This document shows positions 1-9,262 of a stretch of DNA of 64,000 bases, in pieces. The position numbers and the translations under genes were made by a program. Within the stretch, counting starts at the first letter, position 1, and the number at the start of each line of letters is the position of its first letter. The stretch is from contig NZ_CP026604.1 in assembly GCF_003063625.1 (NCBI RefSeq), positions 682,001 to 746,000 on the forward strand, given 5' to 3'. Under the pieces are notes generated by a model. It had not been told where the DNA came from. It did not search any database and worked only from the letters and a program-made list of their open reading frames with translations. This DNA is from Saccharobesus litoralis (GTDB taxonomy: Bacteria > Pseudomonadota > Gammaproteobacteria > Enterobacterales > Alteromonadaceae).

Positions 1-1419
1 ATTCCCCGTTCGCAAGAGCACGGTGCCATTTTTGTCGATAAATATGGCAAATGGACCAATGGCTTCTTTCCAGGTGTGATGTGGAAGTTATTAAGTAACA
101 AAGACAATATTCAATGGTCTAGCGGACAAGAGCAAAAACTATACGACAGTGCCAAGTATTTCCAACAAGCCCTAGAAAGTGACGTAGGCAGAACCTCTAC
201 TCATGACTTAGGCTTTTTATTATATGACTCATATGGTGAAGCCTTGCACTATGACGAGCTAGATAGCAAAACACGTCAACAATATAGTCAGTACTTGGAT
301 GTAGGTCGAGCGGCTTTAGCGACCCGATTTAGTGATGAAAAAGGTCTAATCCGTTCATGGGATTGGGCGCCACATATGAAGCTAACCACGATTGAAAATG
401 GTGAGCAAAAAGTTGACCTTTATTCATTATCAAACCCTTGGCAGTTCCCTGTGATCATCGACAATATGATGAACCTAGAGTTTCTGTTCGACAGTGACGT
501 AGAGCGCTATCACGAAATCGCTTTTAGCCATGCTAAATATACGCTGGAGAACCACTATTTTTACGATGAGGCGGACAAGGCGCAACAATACCCATTGTCG
601 TATCACGTATTTGATTACGGCGAGAATAAGCCGGGTAACTGGCAAGGTTTAGGTAATGTTTCTGCTTGGGCGCGCGGTCAAGGTTGGTCTTTGTATGGCT
701 ATTTAACGGTTGTAGAAGCCATGGCTAAAACCAAGGTCGATTTAAGCAAATACCCTGATTTTGACAACCATCTCAATCGTTTGTTGGGCAGTATTGAGCA
801 TTTACTCGGTGATGAGTACGTACCTTACTGGGACTTTTGGGCAGCACGTGACAACGCCTATGAATACGCTGAAAACGTATCGCCAGATACTGCAATCTAC
901 TCGGGGATTTTAGAGCTTTGTGCAAAACGATTAGAAGACCACATCACACCTTATAAAGGTTACAAACCGCAAAGACTCGACGCATCTTTATTATCTGATG
1001 AATCGCTTAAGCGTCTGCAAGGCAAGAAAAACTGGTACGGAGAAGACGTAATACAAGGTGATAAAATTGTGCCTTGTGGCTCTAAACCATACCCAGCAAA
1101 CCATCAAAAAATACCACGTGATACCTCGGCTTCTGCTCTGTTTGCATCGGCACTTTATCAATTCGCCATCATCACCAAAGATGATGCCAAGAGCCAAAAG
1201 TACGCAGATCTGGCAGATAAGATTATGCTTGAGTTAACAAATAATTACCGAACTGACCGTAACCAAACCCGCAAAGATAGCTTAGGTTTAGGTTTTGTCT
1301 TAGCAGAAGCAACGGGCAATATGGGCAGTGCCGGTGAAATTGATACACCTATTGTGTATGGCGACTTCTACTTTATTGAAGCCAATGCCAGAAAAATTGC
1401 TTACGAACAACGTAAGTAG
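1..1419 (+). CDS. GH88 unsaturated glucuronyl hydrolase, 5' end outside window
   Basis: The reading frame is open from base 1, so the N-terminus lies outside the window. The product resembles glycoside hydrolase family 88, which removes the unsaturated 4,5-uronyl residue left at the non-reducing end by polysaccharide lyases. Visible family features are the GFFPG..W motif near the left edge, an HDLGF motif whose Asp codon is at 205-207, and a DNMMN motif whose Asp codon is at 460-462. These two Asp match the general acid/base pair of the family; their spacing (85 residues) is wider than in the Bacillus enzyme (61), with extra residues before the second motif. A sulfatase and a lyase candidate follow on the same strand, which fits a sulfated or glucuronate-rich substrate. 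The exact substrate cannot be read from the sequence. Confidence 0.85.
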   Translation: MPRSQEHGAIFVDKYGKWTNGFFPGVMWKLLSNKDNIQWSSGQEQKLYDSAKYFQQALESDVGRTSTHDLGFLLYDSYGEALHYDELDSKTRQQYSQYLDVGRAALATRFSDEKGLIRSWDWAPHMKLTTIENGEQKVDLYSLSNPWQFPVIIDNMMNLEFLFDSDVERYHEIAFSHAKYTLENHYFYDEADKAQQYPLSYHVFDYGENKPGNWQGLGNVSAWARGQGWSLYGYLTVVEAMAKTKVDLSKYPDFDNHLNRLLGSIEHLLGDEYVPYWDFWAARDNAYEYAENVSPDTAIYSGILELCAKRLEDHITPYKGYKPQRLDASLLSDESLKRLQGKKNWYGEDVIQGDKIVPCGSKPYPANHQKIPRDTSASALFASALYQFAIITKDDAKSQKYADLADKIMLELTNNYRTDRNQTRKDSLGLGFVLAEATGNMGSAGEIDTPIVYGDFYFIEANARKIAYEQRK

Positions 1420-1495
1420 AAGTAATAAAATTGAAGGCTGGTTTTATACCTGCCTTACAAGATAAACATTGGGCGTTCCAACTACAGGTTACAGA

Positions 1496-2962
1496 ATGAT
1501 TAATAGGCGACATTTTCTTTTAGGCGGCGCAAGTTTATTGACTGCGGCTTGTTCTACTCAATTTGATTGGTTAACCGATCTTAAAAAGCAATATCCAAAT
1601 GTATTAATGCTGGCGGTTGATGATTTAAATAATTGGGTAGGCGCGTTAGGTGGACACCCCAATGCCAAAACACCCAATATTGACCGATTAGCTGCAAAAG
1701 GCACAACCTTTACCAATGCTCATGCCCCCGCTCCTTTGTGTGGCCCATCACGAGCTAGCATAATGACAGGGTTAGCGCCTTCAACTACTGGTATATATGG
1801 TCATGTGCACGACAATGATATTAAATCCGCCAATGATAAAGCAGCGCAATCCATCTTCTTAAGTGAATATTTTAAACAACACGGCTATTACACGGCTGCG
1901 GTTGGTAAAATATTCCATCAAGATGTGGCTGAAGGCAGCTTTGATGAGTTTGGCGGTCGCGTAAAAATGTTCGGCCCTTATGCACCTAAAGCCTTAAATT
2001 GGGATAAAAAAGGCACAAGTACCGACTGGGGAGCCTACCCTGAACGCGACGATCAAATGCCAGATTATGACTCAGCCAATTGGTTGATCGAGCAATTAGA
2101 ACGGGAGCATGACAAGCCCTTTTTCCTTGCGGGTGGTTTTTTACGTCCACACGTACCTTGGACTGTGCCGCAAAAATGGCTCGATATGCATCCGATTGAG
2201 GACATCGAATTACCACCGTATTTGAAAGATGATATGGACGATGTTCCAGAAATAGCCAAACGGATCACCGAATTTAAAATGATGCCAACCACTGAATGGG
2301 CAAAAGAATCTGGACAATGGAAATATATAGTACAAGCTTACCTAGCCAGCGTTTCATTTGTTGATTCTTGTATTGGTAAAGTATTAGATGCGCTAGATAA
2401 TAGCCAATATGCCGACAATACGGCTGTCGTGTTATGGGGCGATCATGGTTATGACATTGGCGAAAAAAACCGCTTTGCTAAAATGGCTCTGTGGGAAACA
2501 TCAACAAAGACACCACTGATAATCAAGCCACCAAAATCATCGGGCAAACAAGTGAGTTCACGTCCTGTTAGCTTGCTGGATTTGTACCCAACTTTAGTCA
2601 AAATGTGTGGATTGCCAGAAAACACATACAACCAAGGTAATGATCTAACCCCGTTACTTTTCAAGCCTGATGCGCAATGGCAACACGCTGCAGTGACCAC
2701 ATTTGGTCCGAATAACCATGCGGTGAAAACCGATAGATATCGCTATATTCGTTACGAAGATGGTAGTGAGGAGTTATATGACCACAAAACTGATCCCAAT
2801 GAATGGCACAACATAGCCAACAACAAAGATTACCAAGGAATAAAAGACCAACTCAGTCAGCACTTACCACGAGAAAACGCCGCTTGGTCGCCGGTTTCGC
2901 AATTTAGAAGTAATGATTACTTTAAAGCGATTACGGATGCGGTGCAAAGTAACAAGATGTAA
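1496..2962 (+). CDS. S1-family sulfatase, Tat/lipoprotein-type export signal
   Basis: A 488-residue formylglycine-dependent sulfatase that would desulfate a sugar or glycosaminoglycan-like fragment. Cys82 lies in C-G-P-S-R, the type I sulfatase signature converted to formylglycine. The paired Asp42-Asp43 near the N-terminus and a later WGDHGYDIGEK stretch supply the metal-site residues. The N-terminus has RRHFLLGG followed by L-T-A-A-C, so it may be exported by Tat and lipidated at Cys19. The ATG at 1496 is preferred over an upstream TTG at 1469 because it gives a clean signal peptide. It resembles the iduronate-2-sulfatase-like branch, but the substrate is inferred only from the GH88 neighbour. 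Confidence 0.88.
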   Translation: MINRRHFLLGGASLLTAACSTQFDWLTDLKKQYPNVLMLAVDDLNNWVGALGGHPNAKTPNIDRLAAKGTTFTNAHAPAPLCGPSRASIMTGLAPSTTGIYGHVHDNDIKSANDKAAQSIFLSEYFKQHGYYTAAVGKIFHQDVAEGSFDEFGGRVKMFGPYAPKALNWDKKGTSTDWGAYPERDDQMPDYDSANWLIEQLEREHDKPFFLAGGFLRPHVPWTVPQKWLDMHPIEDIELPPYLKDDMDDVPEIAKRITEFKMMPTTEWAKESGQWKYIVQAYLASVSFVDSCIGKVLDALDNSQYADNTAVVLWGDHGYDIGEKNRFAKMALWETSTKTPLIIKPPKSSGKQVSSRPVSLLDLYPTLVKMCGLPENTYNQGNDLTPLLFKPDAQWQHAAVTTFGPNNHAVKTDRYRYIRYEDGSEELYDHKTDPNEWHNIANNKDYQGIKDQLSQHLPRENAAWSPVSQFRSNDYFKAITDAVQSNKM

Positions 2963-2986
2963 AACATCGACTGAATTTAATGGCCG

Positions 2987-3053
2987 TAGGGCACAATGCA
3001 TTTCAGCTAATGCTATGTATTAAACAGCATTAGCAGGTGTAAAACCTGCCCTA
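2987..3053. repeat. Intergenic branched inverted-repeat structure
   Basis: TAGGGCA (2987-2993) pairs with TGCCCTA (3047-3053). Inside, GCTAATGCT (3006-3014) pairs with AGCATTAGC (3026-3034) and GCAGGT (3033-3038) with ACCTGC (3044-3049). The inner stems overlap slightly, so alternative folds are possible. It sits between the sulfatase and the lyase candidate and could stabilise or attenuate the transcript. There is no U-tract, so it is not a simple intrinsic terminator. Confidence 0.5.
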
Positions 3054-3117
3054 GCAAATACTTATAATGCTTATGGAACTGGCTTACGCCCGATCCTAAT
3101 TAAGTGAGCTAGAAATT

Positions 3118-3963
3118 ATGAAAAAATTAAGCGTCTTCCTATTTGTATTTTTTATCAATATTTTCCCTTCTTCAGCTGAAATTATTTGGTCTGCAGATCC
3201 AAATAAAAGTAATAAGGTTACTGACTTTTTTAAACGATTGGACGATGGCAATTACCCGCAAGATTATTGCAAGGTTAAAGGCGATGAAAAAGGCGTTGCC
3301 GCATCAACTGCCAGTATTGTGACTGATCCGCGCTATGGTAAGGTTTGGCATATTAATAAGCCGATTAACCGTAAACGCGGTGAGTTTGCGCGCTTTGAAG
3401 GTAAAATTAATCATTTATCGCCTAAAGAAGGCGACGATCTATATATTGCATGGAATTGGAAAATAGATACGGCAGACGGCACGAAAATTGATAAAGAGAT
3501 CACGGTTTTTCAATGGAAATCGGCCAGCCCCCACAATCAAAATTACCCCATTAATATGGAATACGACGGTGATCTTACATTAAACGTGTTTGGCGCTGAT
3601 TACAGCAAAAAAGTCGGGCAATTTAAGCGCCGTGCGATACTTTGGCGTAAAGCTATACCCCAAGGTGAGTGGGTGTCGTTAATCGTTCGCGTCAAAGTAA
3701 ACAAGGATGATTTTGGTGGTGTTGTGCAATTCTGGTTTAACGGCGAGCTACAGCAATTAGACAACCTAAAAACCAAGTTGTACCAAGCCAAAATTTCAGA
3801 CGACAAGAAAAGCGTATTTCATCGCACCAACGACGGCCGTTTTGTGTACCCTAAATGGGGTGCCTATAACAAAAAATCTTGCCAATACAACGTCAATATT
3901 TATTATCACGATATGAAAGTAGGAACAACGTTAGAGTCGGTCATGCCTATTCAAAACCATTAA
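3118..3963 (+). CDS. Secreted polysaccharide lyase candidate (jelly-roll, PL13/PL20-like)
   Basis: A 281-residue protein with a signal peptide (about residues 1-21, ending S-S-A). The mature part has the flavour of the heparin-lyase-type jelly-roll fold (Pfam Polysacc_lyase): FQWKSASP, QFKRRAILWRKAIPQGEWVSL, a W-F-N-G-E turn, and a C-terminal PKWGAY strand. Such enzymes cleave uronic-acid-containing glycans by beta-elimination and make the unsaturated ends on which GH88 acts, so the context supports a lyase. The CAZy family is not certain; a glucuronan lyase (PL20) or another small jelly-roll family is possible. A non-catalytic glycan-binding protein cannot be excluded. Confidence 0.5.
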   Translation: MKKLSVFLFVFFINIFPSSAEIIWSADPNKSNKVTDFFKRLDDGNYPQDYCKVKGDEKGVAASTASIVTDPRYGKVWHINKPINRKRGEFARFEGKINHLSPKEGDDLYIAWNWKIDTADGTKIDKEITVFQWKSASPHNQNYPINMEYDGDLTLNVFGADYSKKVGQFKRRAILWRKAIPQGEWVSLIVRVKVNKDDFGGVVQFWFNGELQQLDNLKTKLYQAKISDDKKSVFHRTNDGRFVYPKWGAYNKKSCQYNVNIYYHDMKVGTTLESVMPIQNH

Positions 3964-3984
3964 CCAGTAAAAATTATAAAAACC

Positions 3985-4341
3985 ATGAATAAAATCATAG
4001 CACTAGCTTGTTTTACAATTATGCTTGTGGGTTGTTTATCAACCCCAAGCAAGGTATACCAGCAAAGTGAAGTTAATCAAATCAGTAAACCTATTGTTAG
4101 AGTCACCCCTAGGTTTCCTAAAAATACCTCAAATAAATCGCTTTCGGGTTATATAAAAGCTAAATATGTTGTCAAAGAAGATGGCAGGATCGGCGATGTT
4201 GTGATCCTTGAATCACAACCCAAAGGTTTTTTTGATGCTGAAGGGATTAAAGCAATCAAAAAATGGCGCTATCGCCCGGCGATATTAAATGGGAAACCGG
4301 TCGATTCTTGGCAGACTACGCAACTTAATTGGGGAAAATAG
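3985..4341 (+). CDS. TonB C-terminal-domain lipoprotein
   Basis: A 118-residue protein. Residues 1-17 form a lipoprotein signal (M-L-V-G-C, lipidation at Cys17). Residues about 38-115 are a TonB C-terminal domain, with the strand YIKAKYVVKEDGRIGDV and the typical KKWRYRPA motif. Classical TonB has an inner-membrane helix and a long proline-rich linker; both are absent, so this is unlikely to be a normal energy transducer. Similar stand-alone domains occur beside glycan-uptake genes in marine bacteria, and a role at the outer membrane is an inference. It starts 21 bases after the lyase candidate and probably shares its transcript. Confidence 0.7.
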   Translation: MNKIIALACFTIMLVGCLSTPSKVYQQSEVNQISKPIVRVTPRFPKNTSNKSLSGYIKAKYVVKEDGRIGDVVILESQPKGFFDAEGIKAIKKWRYRPAILNGKPVDSWQTTQLNWGK

Positions 4342-4384
4342 ACAAGCATTCTTGCTTGTCTACCTACTAAGACTAGCTTCTAAC

Positions 4385-4513
4385 TATAGTCAAAGCGATC
4401 GAGTTTTAGGGGAAGCCGTCAAGCTTCGAAGCCCCATGAGCATATGCTCTATTATGTGATTGGGGTGAGCAAGCGCAGACAATGAACCATAAAACTTGAG
4501 CGAGAAGAATATA
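4385..4513. repeat. 127-129 bp structured repeat, copy 1
   Basis: First of three near-identical elements (others at 43031-43157 and 44925-45053). The ends carry TATAGTC on the left and a diverged AAGAATATA on the right. Internal stems are GAAGC/GCTTC around CGTCAA and the perfect palindrome GAGCATATGCTC, bracketed by CCCC and GGGG. This copy has GAGTTTTA pairing with TAAAACTT where the other copies have AGGTTTTA and TAAGACCT, so the stem is kept despite base changes. It fills the gap between two convergent genes and abuts the uxuA stop codon. Confidence 0.75.
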
Positions 4514-5695
4514 CTAGCTAAAAAATGCTCGTTTCAAACCTAACTCTAAACCGCGGATTTCAGCTAAACCTTTTAATCGGCCAATCGCCGAGTAACCAGG
4601 ATTAGACGTTTTATTTAAATCATCCAAAATTTGATGACCGTGATCGGGACGCATCGGGATCAGTAATTCCTGACCAGCACTTCTGCGGCGGTTTTCTTCT
4701 TGAAGCAAGGCATAAACCACGTTGTACATATCCACATCACCATCAAGATGAGCGGCTTCATAAAAACTATCGCTGTTTTCTTCTCGTTGCGTAGCGCGTA
4801 AATGCGCAAAATAAATCCGCTCACCAAAACGTTTGATCATTTCAACTAAATCATTATCCGCGCGCACACCATACGAGCCGGTGCACATAGTAATGCCGTT
4901 TTCGATTGCATCAGAAACTGTGGTTAACCACTCTATGTCTTCAATAGTCGACATGATACGTGGAAGCCCCAAAATTGGACGCGGAGGATCATCTGGGTGG
5001 ATCGCCATTTGCACACCAAACTCTTGGCAAACTGGCAATATTTCGCGTAAAAAATAGGCCAGATGTTGGCGAAATTGCTCTTTATCTATTCCTTTATAGG
5101 CGTCTAATTGAGCTTGAAACTCTTCCAAGGTATAGCCCTCTTCTGCCCCTGGTAAACCCGCAATAATATTGTTGATTAGTGTTTGCTTTTCAACGCTCGA
5201 CATAGTGTCAAAATACGCTTTGGCACGAGCTTGCTCTTCGTCACTATATGTGAGTTCTGCGCCTGGGCGCTTTAACTGAAATAACTCAAAGGCCGCTAGT
5301 GCGTCTGCATTAAAACGTAAAGCGCGTGAACCATCTGCCAGCTCATACGATAAATCGGTACGAGTCCAATCAAGAACAGGCATAAAGTTATAACAAATAG
5401 TCTTAATGCCCTGCTGCGCTAAATTCACTATGGTTTGCTTATAGTTGTCAATGTACAACTGAAAACCAGGTGTTTGACGCTTAATGGCTTCGTGAACAGG
5501 AACACTTTCAACAACAGACCAAGTTAAAGATTTTTCTTCAATTATTTGCTTACGTTGCGCAATTTCTTCTGAGCTCCACACCTCTCCGTTGGGGATATGA
5601 TGTAATGCAGTGACGATACCTGTCGCCCCTGCTTGTCGAATATCGTCTAAGGTAACGACATCATTTGGGCCGTACCAACGCCATGTTTGTTGCAT
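4514..5695 (-). CDS. uxuA: Mannonate dehydratase
   Basis: Dehydrates D-mannonate to 2-keto-3-deoxy-D-gluconate in the cytoplasm, the step after fructuronate reduction in glucuronate catabolism (EC 4.2.1.8). At 393 residues it matches the E. coli enzyme in length. The N-terminus ([12 protein letters not shown]), the HPDDPP.P.GLPRI metal-site stretch and the RPDHGHQ motif near the C-terminus are diagnostic for UxuA. It lies 8 bases downstream of the GntR regulator gene and is probably cotranscribed with it. No fructuronate reductase (uxuB) is visible in the window, so that step must be encoded elsewhere or be done by another oxidoreductase. Confidence 0.96.
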   Translation of the reverse strand: MQQTWRWYGPNDVVTLDDIRQAGATGIVTALHHIPNGEVWSSEEIAQRKQIIEEKSLTWSVVESVPVHEAIKRQTPGFQLYIDNYKQTIVNLAQQGIKTICYNFMPVLDWTRTDLSYELADGSRALRFNADALAAFELFQLKRPGAELTYSDEEQARAKAYFDTMSSVEKQTLINNIIAGLPGAEEGYTLEEFQAQLDAYKGIDKEQFRQHLAYFLREILPVCQEFGVQMAIHPDDPPRPILGLPRIMSTIEDIEWLTTVSDAIENGITMCTGSYGVRADNDLVEMIKRFGERIYFAHLRATQREENSDSFYEAAHLDGDVDMYNVVYALLQEENRRRSAGQELLIPMRPDHGHQILDDLNKTSNPGYSAIGRLKGLAEIRGLELGLKRAFFS

Positions 5696-5703
5696 GAAAA
5701 TTC

Positions 5704-6462
5704 CTACCGAGCTTGTAAAGAATATGAATCAAAAAGATAACCATCAAATGCTGGATCATCGACATCTGACAGTTCTAATAAAGTTTGTTTAACGCTTTCT
5801 AAGTGCTGCCACATCGCACGTCTCGCTTGCTCTGGTTGCTTACGCTTTAAAGCGGTAAAAATGGCGTGATGTTCACCCAGCCATTTTTGCCTATAATTCA
5901 AATCGGCTAAGCGTTTGTGTAACACTTGCCAAGGCTGACTAGATTGGCGCTGCAACCACAAGCGATTAGCAATATCGACTAACGCACTGTTTTGGGTTGC
6001 CTCAGCAATCGCCATATGAAACGCTTTGTCACCTGTTTCATTATCTGCGTTATTAGCGATAGCATCCTGCTCTAATTGCAAAGCTTCTTGTAAGCGAACC
6101 ACGTCGTTTTTAGTCACTTGACTAGCAGCAAACTCAGCAATGTGGCTTTCAATAACCTGACGGGCTTGCAGCATTTCAAATACGCCCATGTTATCGGCAA
6201 TCGTAAATACGTTTTCATTGGCCGCACTAGGCGCTGGCTTTTGGCTTGGGACTTCAATGACATAAATTCCTGAGCCCTTGCGCACTTCAACTAGCTCTTC
6301 CAATTCAAGCATGATCATAGCGTCACGCACTGTCGCTCTACTGACATTTAACCGTTCAGCAATATCACGCTCTGGCGGTAAACGGTCACCAACTTTGTAG
6401 TTACCTTTAAGCAACTCTTCCCTAAGTTGTTCACCAATTATTTGATAAGGTCTTTTATTCAC
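5704..6462 (-). CDS. GntR/FadR-family regulator, UxuR/ExuR-like
   Basis: A 252-residue transcription factor: an N-terminal winged helix (about residues 5-72, with [10 protein letters not shown] and S-R-A-T-V-R-D) followed by an all-helical FCD ligand domain with the metal-binding His pattern of that family. Length and layout match UxuR and ExuR of enterobacteria. The start appears to be GTG with a weak ribosome site. It is divergent from the 6842-11284 gene set, and two palindromes of UxuR-operator type lie in between, so it probably represses both directions until a uronate such as fructuronate or glucuronate binds. Confidence 0.87.
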   Translation of the reverse strand: MNKRPYQIIGEQLREELLKGNYKVGDRLPPERDIAERLNVSRATVRDAMIMLELEELVEVRKGSGIYVIEVPSQKPAPSAANENVFTIADNMGVFEMLQARQVIESHIAEFAASQVTKNDVVRLQEALQLEQDAIANNADNETGDKAFHMAIAEATQNSALVDIANRLWLQRQSSQPWQVLHKRLADLNYRQKWLGEHHAIFTALKRKQPEQARRAMWQHLESVKQTLLELSDVDDPAFDGYLFDSYSLQAR

Positions 6463-6542
6463 GACACTGCTCTATATATGTGTTAAGCGCAACACTCAAC
6501 CAAGTCTATTTTTATTCTATTGTGCGCACCATTAGCAAAGTT

Positions 6543-6570
6543 GTCAACCAATTAAACTTTGGTTGACCAA
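6543..6570. promoter_or_regulatory. GntR operator candidate 1
   Basis: Contains TTGGTTGACCAA (6559-6570), of the form TTGGTnnACCAA expected for UxuR/ExuR-like regulators. It overlaps a perfect 9-base inverted repeat, GTCAACCAA (6543-6551) and TTGGTTGAC (6559-6567), with a 7-base spacer. It lies about 80-100 bases upstream of the regulator start and suggests autoregulation. Confidence 0.6.
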
Positions 6571-6735
6571 TATGGTTAAGTGTGCATAATGGGAACTGAT
6601 TGAATATAAGGTTTATTGCCTGTTTATCTTGTATATCTAATAAAATCCGTGACTTAGCGTAATAAAAGCGATTTTATTTAATGAGTTTTACACTCAACAC
6701 AAGGTCAAATGACGCGTAAATATGATTAAAAATAA

Positions 6736-6747
6736 TTGGTTTACCAA
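6736..6747. promoter_or_regulatory. GntR operator candidate 2
   Basis: TTGGTTTACCAA, flanked by AAT on the left and TAA on the right, is close to the E. coli UxuR/ExuR operator (AAATTGGTATACCAATTT). It is about 95 bases upstream of the DUF1080 gene, suitable for repression of the rightward operon. The rest of the 6463-6841 spacer is AT-rich and shows no open reading frame of note. Confidence 0.65.
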
Positions 6748-6841
6748 TAATTTAATCCATTAATAAACCATCAACGACAAACTGATACTCAAAATTTTAT
6801 AAATAATAAAGTGCTGTATTAGCACACACTGAGGTACAACA

Positions 6842-7561
6842 ATGTTTTCTATCGTTAGAAATAAGGGCAGTCAATTAATCACTGCACTTGCTATCAGCTT
6901 AAGCTTGAGTGCTTGCGTTTCAACTCAATCCAGTCAACGTTTAGACAACAATTTAGATGCTTGGCAAAATGTTTATAAATATGGTGAGGCAAGAATTGTT
7001 GACGACGAAATTCACCTAATTTCTACCGGTAATTGGTTTTTATTAAGCAAACAAAAATACAAAGACTTCATTTTAGAAGCCGAAATCAAAATGCCTGACG
7101 TTAAGGAATACTCAAACTCAGGTATTATTTTTCGCGCTGACGTGGCCTACAACGAAAAGAAAAAAAGCAACTATGCATTTGGCTACCAAGCTGAGGTTGA
7201 CCCAAGTGACCGTAAGTGGAGTGGCGGCCTATATGAACAAGGCACAAAACGCCAATGGTTACACCCACTGCACGACAAACGCTCGGCACCAGATGCGGAC
7301 TTCAAACAAAACATCACCAAGCAATGGGATGAAACCAAAGCCAATGCCTATAAACATTTAGAGTGGAACAAATACAAAATCCAAGCCAAGGGCAGTGAAA
7401 TTAAAATTTGGGTAAATAATGTATTAACGACTCATGTTATTGATGAAAAAACCGCTGAAGGTTTCATTGGTATTCAACATCACGGTAGTTGGGCATTCAA
7501 AAAGAACGGTGATCGCACCAATACAGTTAAATTCCGCAATATTCAGATCACTGAAATATAA
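6842..7561 (+). CDS. DUF1080 (3-keto-disaccharide hydrolase-type) lipoprotein
   Basis: A 239-residue lipoprotein; the signal ends in L-S-A-C, so the protein is membrane-anchored and probably faces the periplasm. The mature region is a concanavalin-like beta-sandwich of the DUF1080 / 3-keto-disaccharide hydrolase family (PF06439), with the SGIIFRAD strand, a Y-Q-A-E-V-D strand, G-G-L-Y and a C-terminal GFIGIQHHG. Members of this family cleave 3-keto-glycosides in the pathway described from Bacteroides. Neighbouring Gfo/Idh/MocA and epimerase genes are the usual partners, which strengthens the role. It opens the rightward operon after operator candidate 2; the next gene starts 15 bases later. 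Confidence 0.8.
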   Translation: MFSIVRNKGSQLITALAISLSLSACVSTQSSQRLDNNLDAWQNVYKYGEARIVDDEIHLISTGNWFLLSKQKYKDFILEAEIKMPDVKEYSNSGIIFRADVAYNEKKKSNYAFGYQAEVDPSDRKWSGGLYEQGTKRQWLHPLHDKRSAPDADFKQNITKQWDETKANAYKHLEWNKYKIQAKGSEIKIWVNNVLTTHVIDEKTAEGFIGIQHHGSWAFKKNGDRTNTVKFRNIQITEI

Positions 7562-7575
7562 CAGCGAGACAAACC

Positions 7576-9258
7576 GTGACTCAACAAAACATCAACCAAG
7601 ACGAACAACGAATTCTCGCGGCTAAGCAAGCTGGAACAGGCGCAACCATAAAAACCTATTTGGGTATGTCTGGACCCGGTTGGTTGCAAAGCGGTATCAC
7701 GCTTGGCGGCGGTTCACTGGCTAGCGCGCTGTTTATCGGTGTTGTTGGCGGCGTCGAATTTTTATGGGTACAAGTACTCGCCATGTTAATGGGTGTCGTC
7801 ATGCTATCTGCCATTGCGTACGTTACCCTAAGTTCTGGCCAATCGCCCTACAAACTCATCCGTGACCAAATCAACCCCGTACTGGCTTGGGGTTGGTTAT
7901 TTGCCTCGTTACTCGCCAATTTAATTTGGGTAATGCCGCAGTATGCCCTGTCTTATTCGGCAATCACTGACAATTTGGGTTTAAGCTTTGGCAGTGAATT
8001 AACCAATAAAGTGGTTATTTCTTTAGCCATTTTTGCTATTTGTACCGCGGTAGTTATGCAGTTTGGTCAAGGCGGAAAAGGCCAAAAAGTATTTGATACT
8101 GTGTTAAAGGTGATTGTTAGCGGTATTGTGGTGACCTTTATGGCCGTCAGTATCAAAATTTTATTTATCGACCACACTATTAGCCTGAGTGAAGTTTTTG
8201 CAGGCTTCATTCCTAGCTTAAGCCACTTTACCGATCCCGTTGGGGCTTTGGGCGACCAATTACACAAATTACCAGAAAATGTGCAAGCCTACTGGCGTGA
8301 TGAAATTGTTAGTATTCAACAAACCGTATTGATCTCAGGCGCGGCATTTGCCGTAGGGGTAAACATGACGTTTATGATGCCCTATTCCATTATTTCTCGC
8401 GGTTGGAATAAAAACTTCCGTGGCTTAGCCGTGTTCGATTTATCAACGGGAATGTTAATTCCATTTGTTTTGGCGACCTCTTGTGTGGTCATCGCCGCCG
8501 CGGCGACTTTCCATGGTAATCCACAAGATGCCTTAATCGAACAAAATGGCGTGTATCAAGTTAATCAGCAAGCCTCAGCCAAAGTGCAATCTGGCTTGCA
8601 ATCAATACTCGATAAACGCCAAGCTGCAGTGGATGCTCCTTTGGATAATCAAGAAATGATGATGGCCGCTTACCTCATTAAGCGTGACACAGGCTCATTT
8701 ACTAAGGCACTCGAAGGTGTAGTTGGGGTTGACATGGCTAACTTGATCTTCGGCTTAGGTATATTGGCCATGGGGATCTCAACCATCACCATTCTCATGT
8801 TGATATGTGGGTTCTGTGTGTGTGAATTTTTTGGTTATGAACACGGCGGACGTCAGCATAAATTAGCCACCCTAATGGGCGCTACTGGATTGCTTTGGTT
8901 CGTGGTGTGGTCTGGTGGATCAGCCTCTTACCTGGCAACCATTACTGGCACAATTGGCTTTATTTTTCTACCAACCGCTTATATCGCCTTTTTACTACTA
9001 TTTAATTCAAAACGTGCAATGGGCGACAACCGACCTAGCGGTAAACAACGTGTTGTGTGGAATGTATTAATGGGCGTGTCGACTGTCGCGATTAGTTTAG
9101 CGGCTTTTGGCCCTTACGGCGCTTGGAACAAATCAGTCGATGGTATTCCACTCGGTCGTTATTTTGTAATTAGTTTTATTGTCGCCGCCATTGCTGGGCA
9201 AATTTACATGATGATCAAACGCCAAGCGACCCCAGATCCTGTCGCCTGTAAGGAATAA
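7576..9258 (+). CDS. NRAMP-fold membrane transporter without canonical metal motif
   Basis: A 560-residue polytopic protein with about 11-12 hydrophobic segments of the NRAMP (SLC11) family. The first helix begins GPGWL (residues 33-37) as in metal NRAMPs, but the metal-coordinating D-P-G-N is replaced by a run around TLGGGS (residues 42-47). The usual M-P-H of helix 6 appears as M-P-Y. The classic divalent-metal site is therefore absent. Because it sits inside a glycoside operon, transport of an organic substrate such as a sugar acid or keto-glycoside is a reasonable inference but unproven. The start is GTG, 15 bases after the previous stop. Confidence 0.72.
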   Translation: MTQQNINQDEQRILAAKQAGTGATIKTYLGMSGPGWLQSGITLGGGSLASALFIGVVGGVEFLWVQVLAMLMGVVMLSAIAYVTLSSGQSPYKLIRDQINPVLAWGWLFASLLANLIWVMPQYALSYSAITDNLGLSFGSELTNKVVISLAIFAICTAVVMQFGQGGKGQKVFDTVLKVIVSGIVVTFMAVSIKILFIDHTISLSEVFAGFIPSLSHFTDPVGALGDQLHKLPENVQAYWRDEIVSIQQTVLISGAAFAVGVNMTFMMPYSIISRGWNKNFRGLAVFDLSTGMLIPFVLATSCVVIAAAATFHGNPQDALIEQNGVYQVNQQASAKVQSGLQSILDKRQAAVDAPLDNQEMMMAAYLIKRDTGSFTKALEGVVGVDMANLIFGLGILAMGISTITILMLICGFCVCEFFGYEHGGRQHKLATLMGATGLLWFVVWSGGSASYLATITGTIGFIFLPTAYIAFLLLFNSKRAMGDNRPSGKQRVVWNVLMGVSTVAISLAAFGPYGAWNKSVDGIPLGRYFVISFIVAAIAGQIYMMIKRQATPDPVACKE

Positions 9259-9262
9259 ATAA

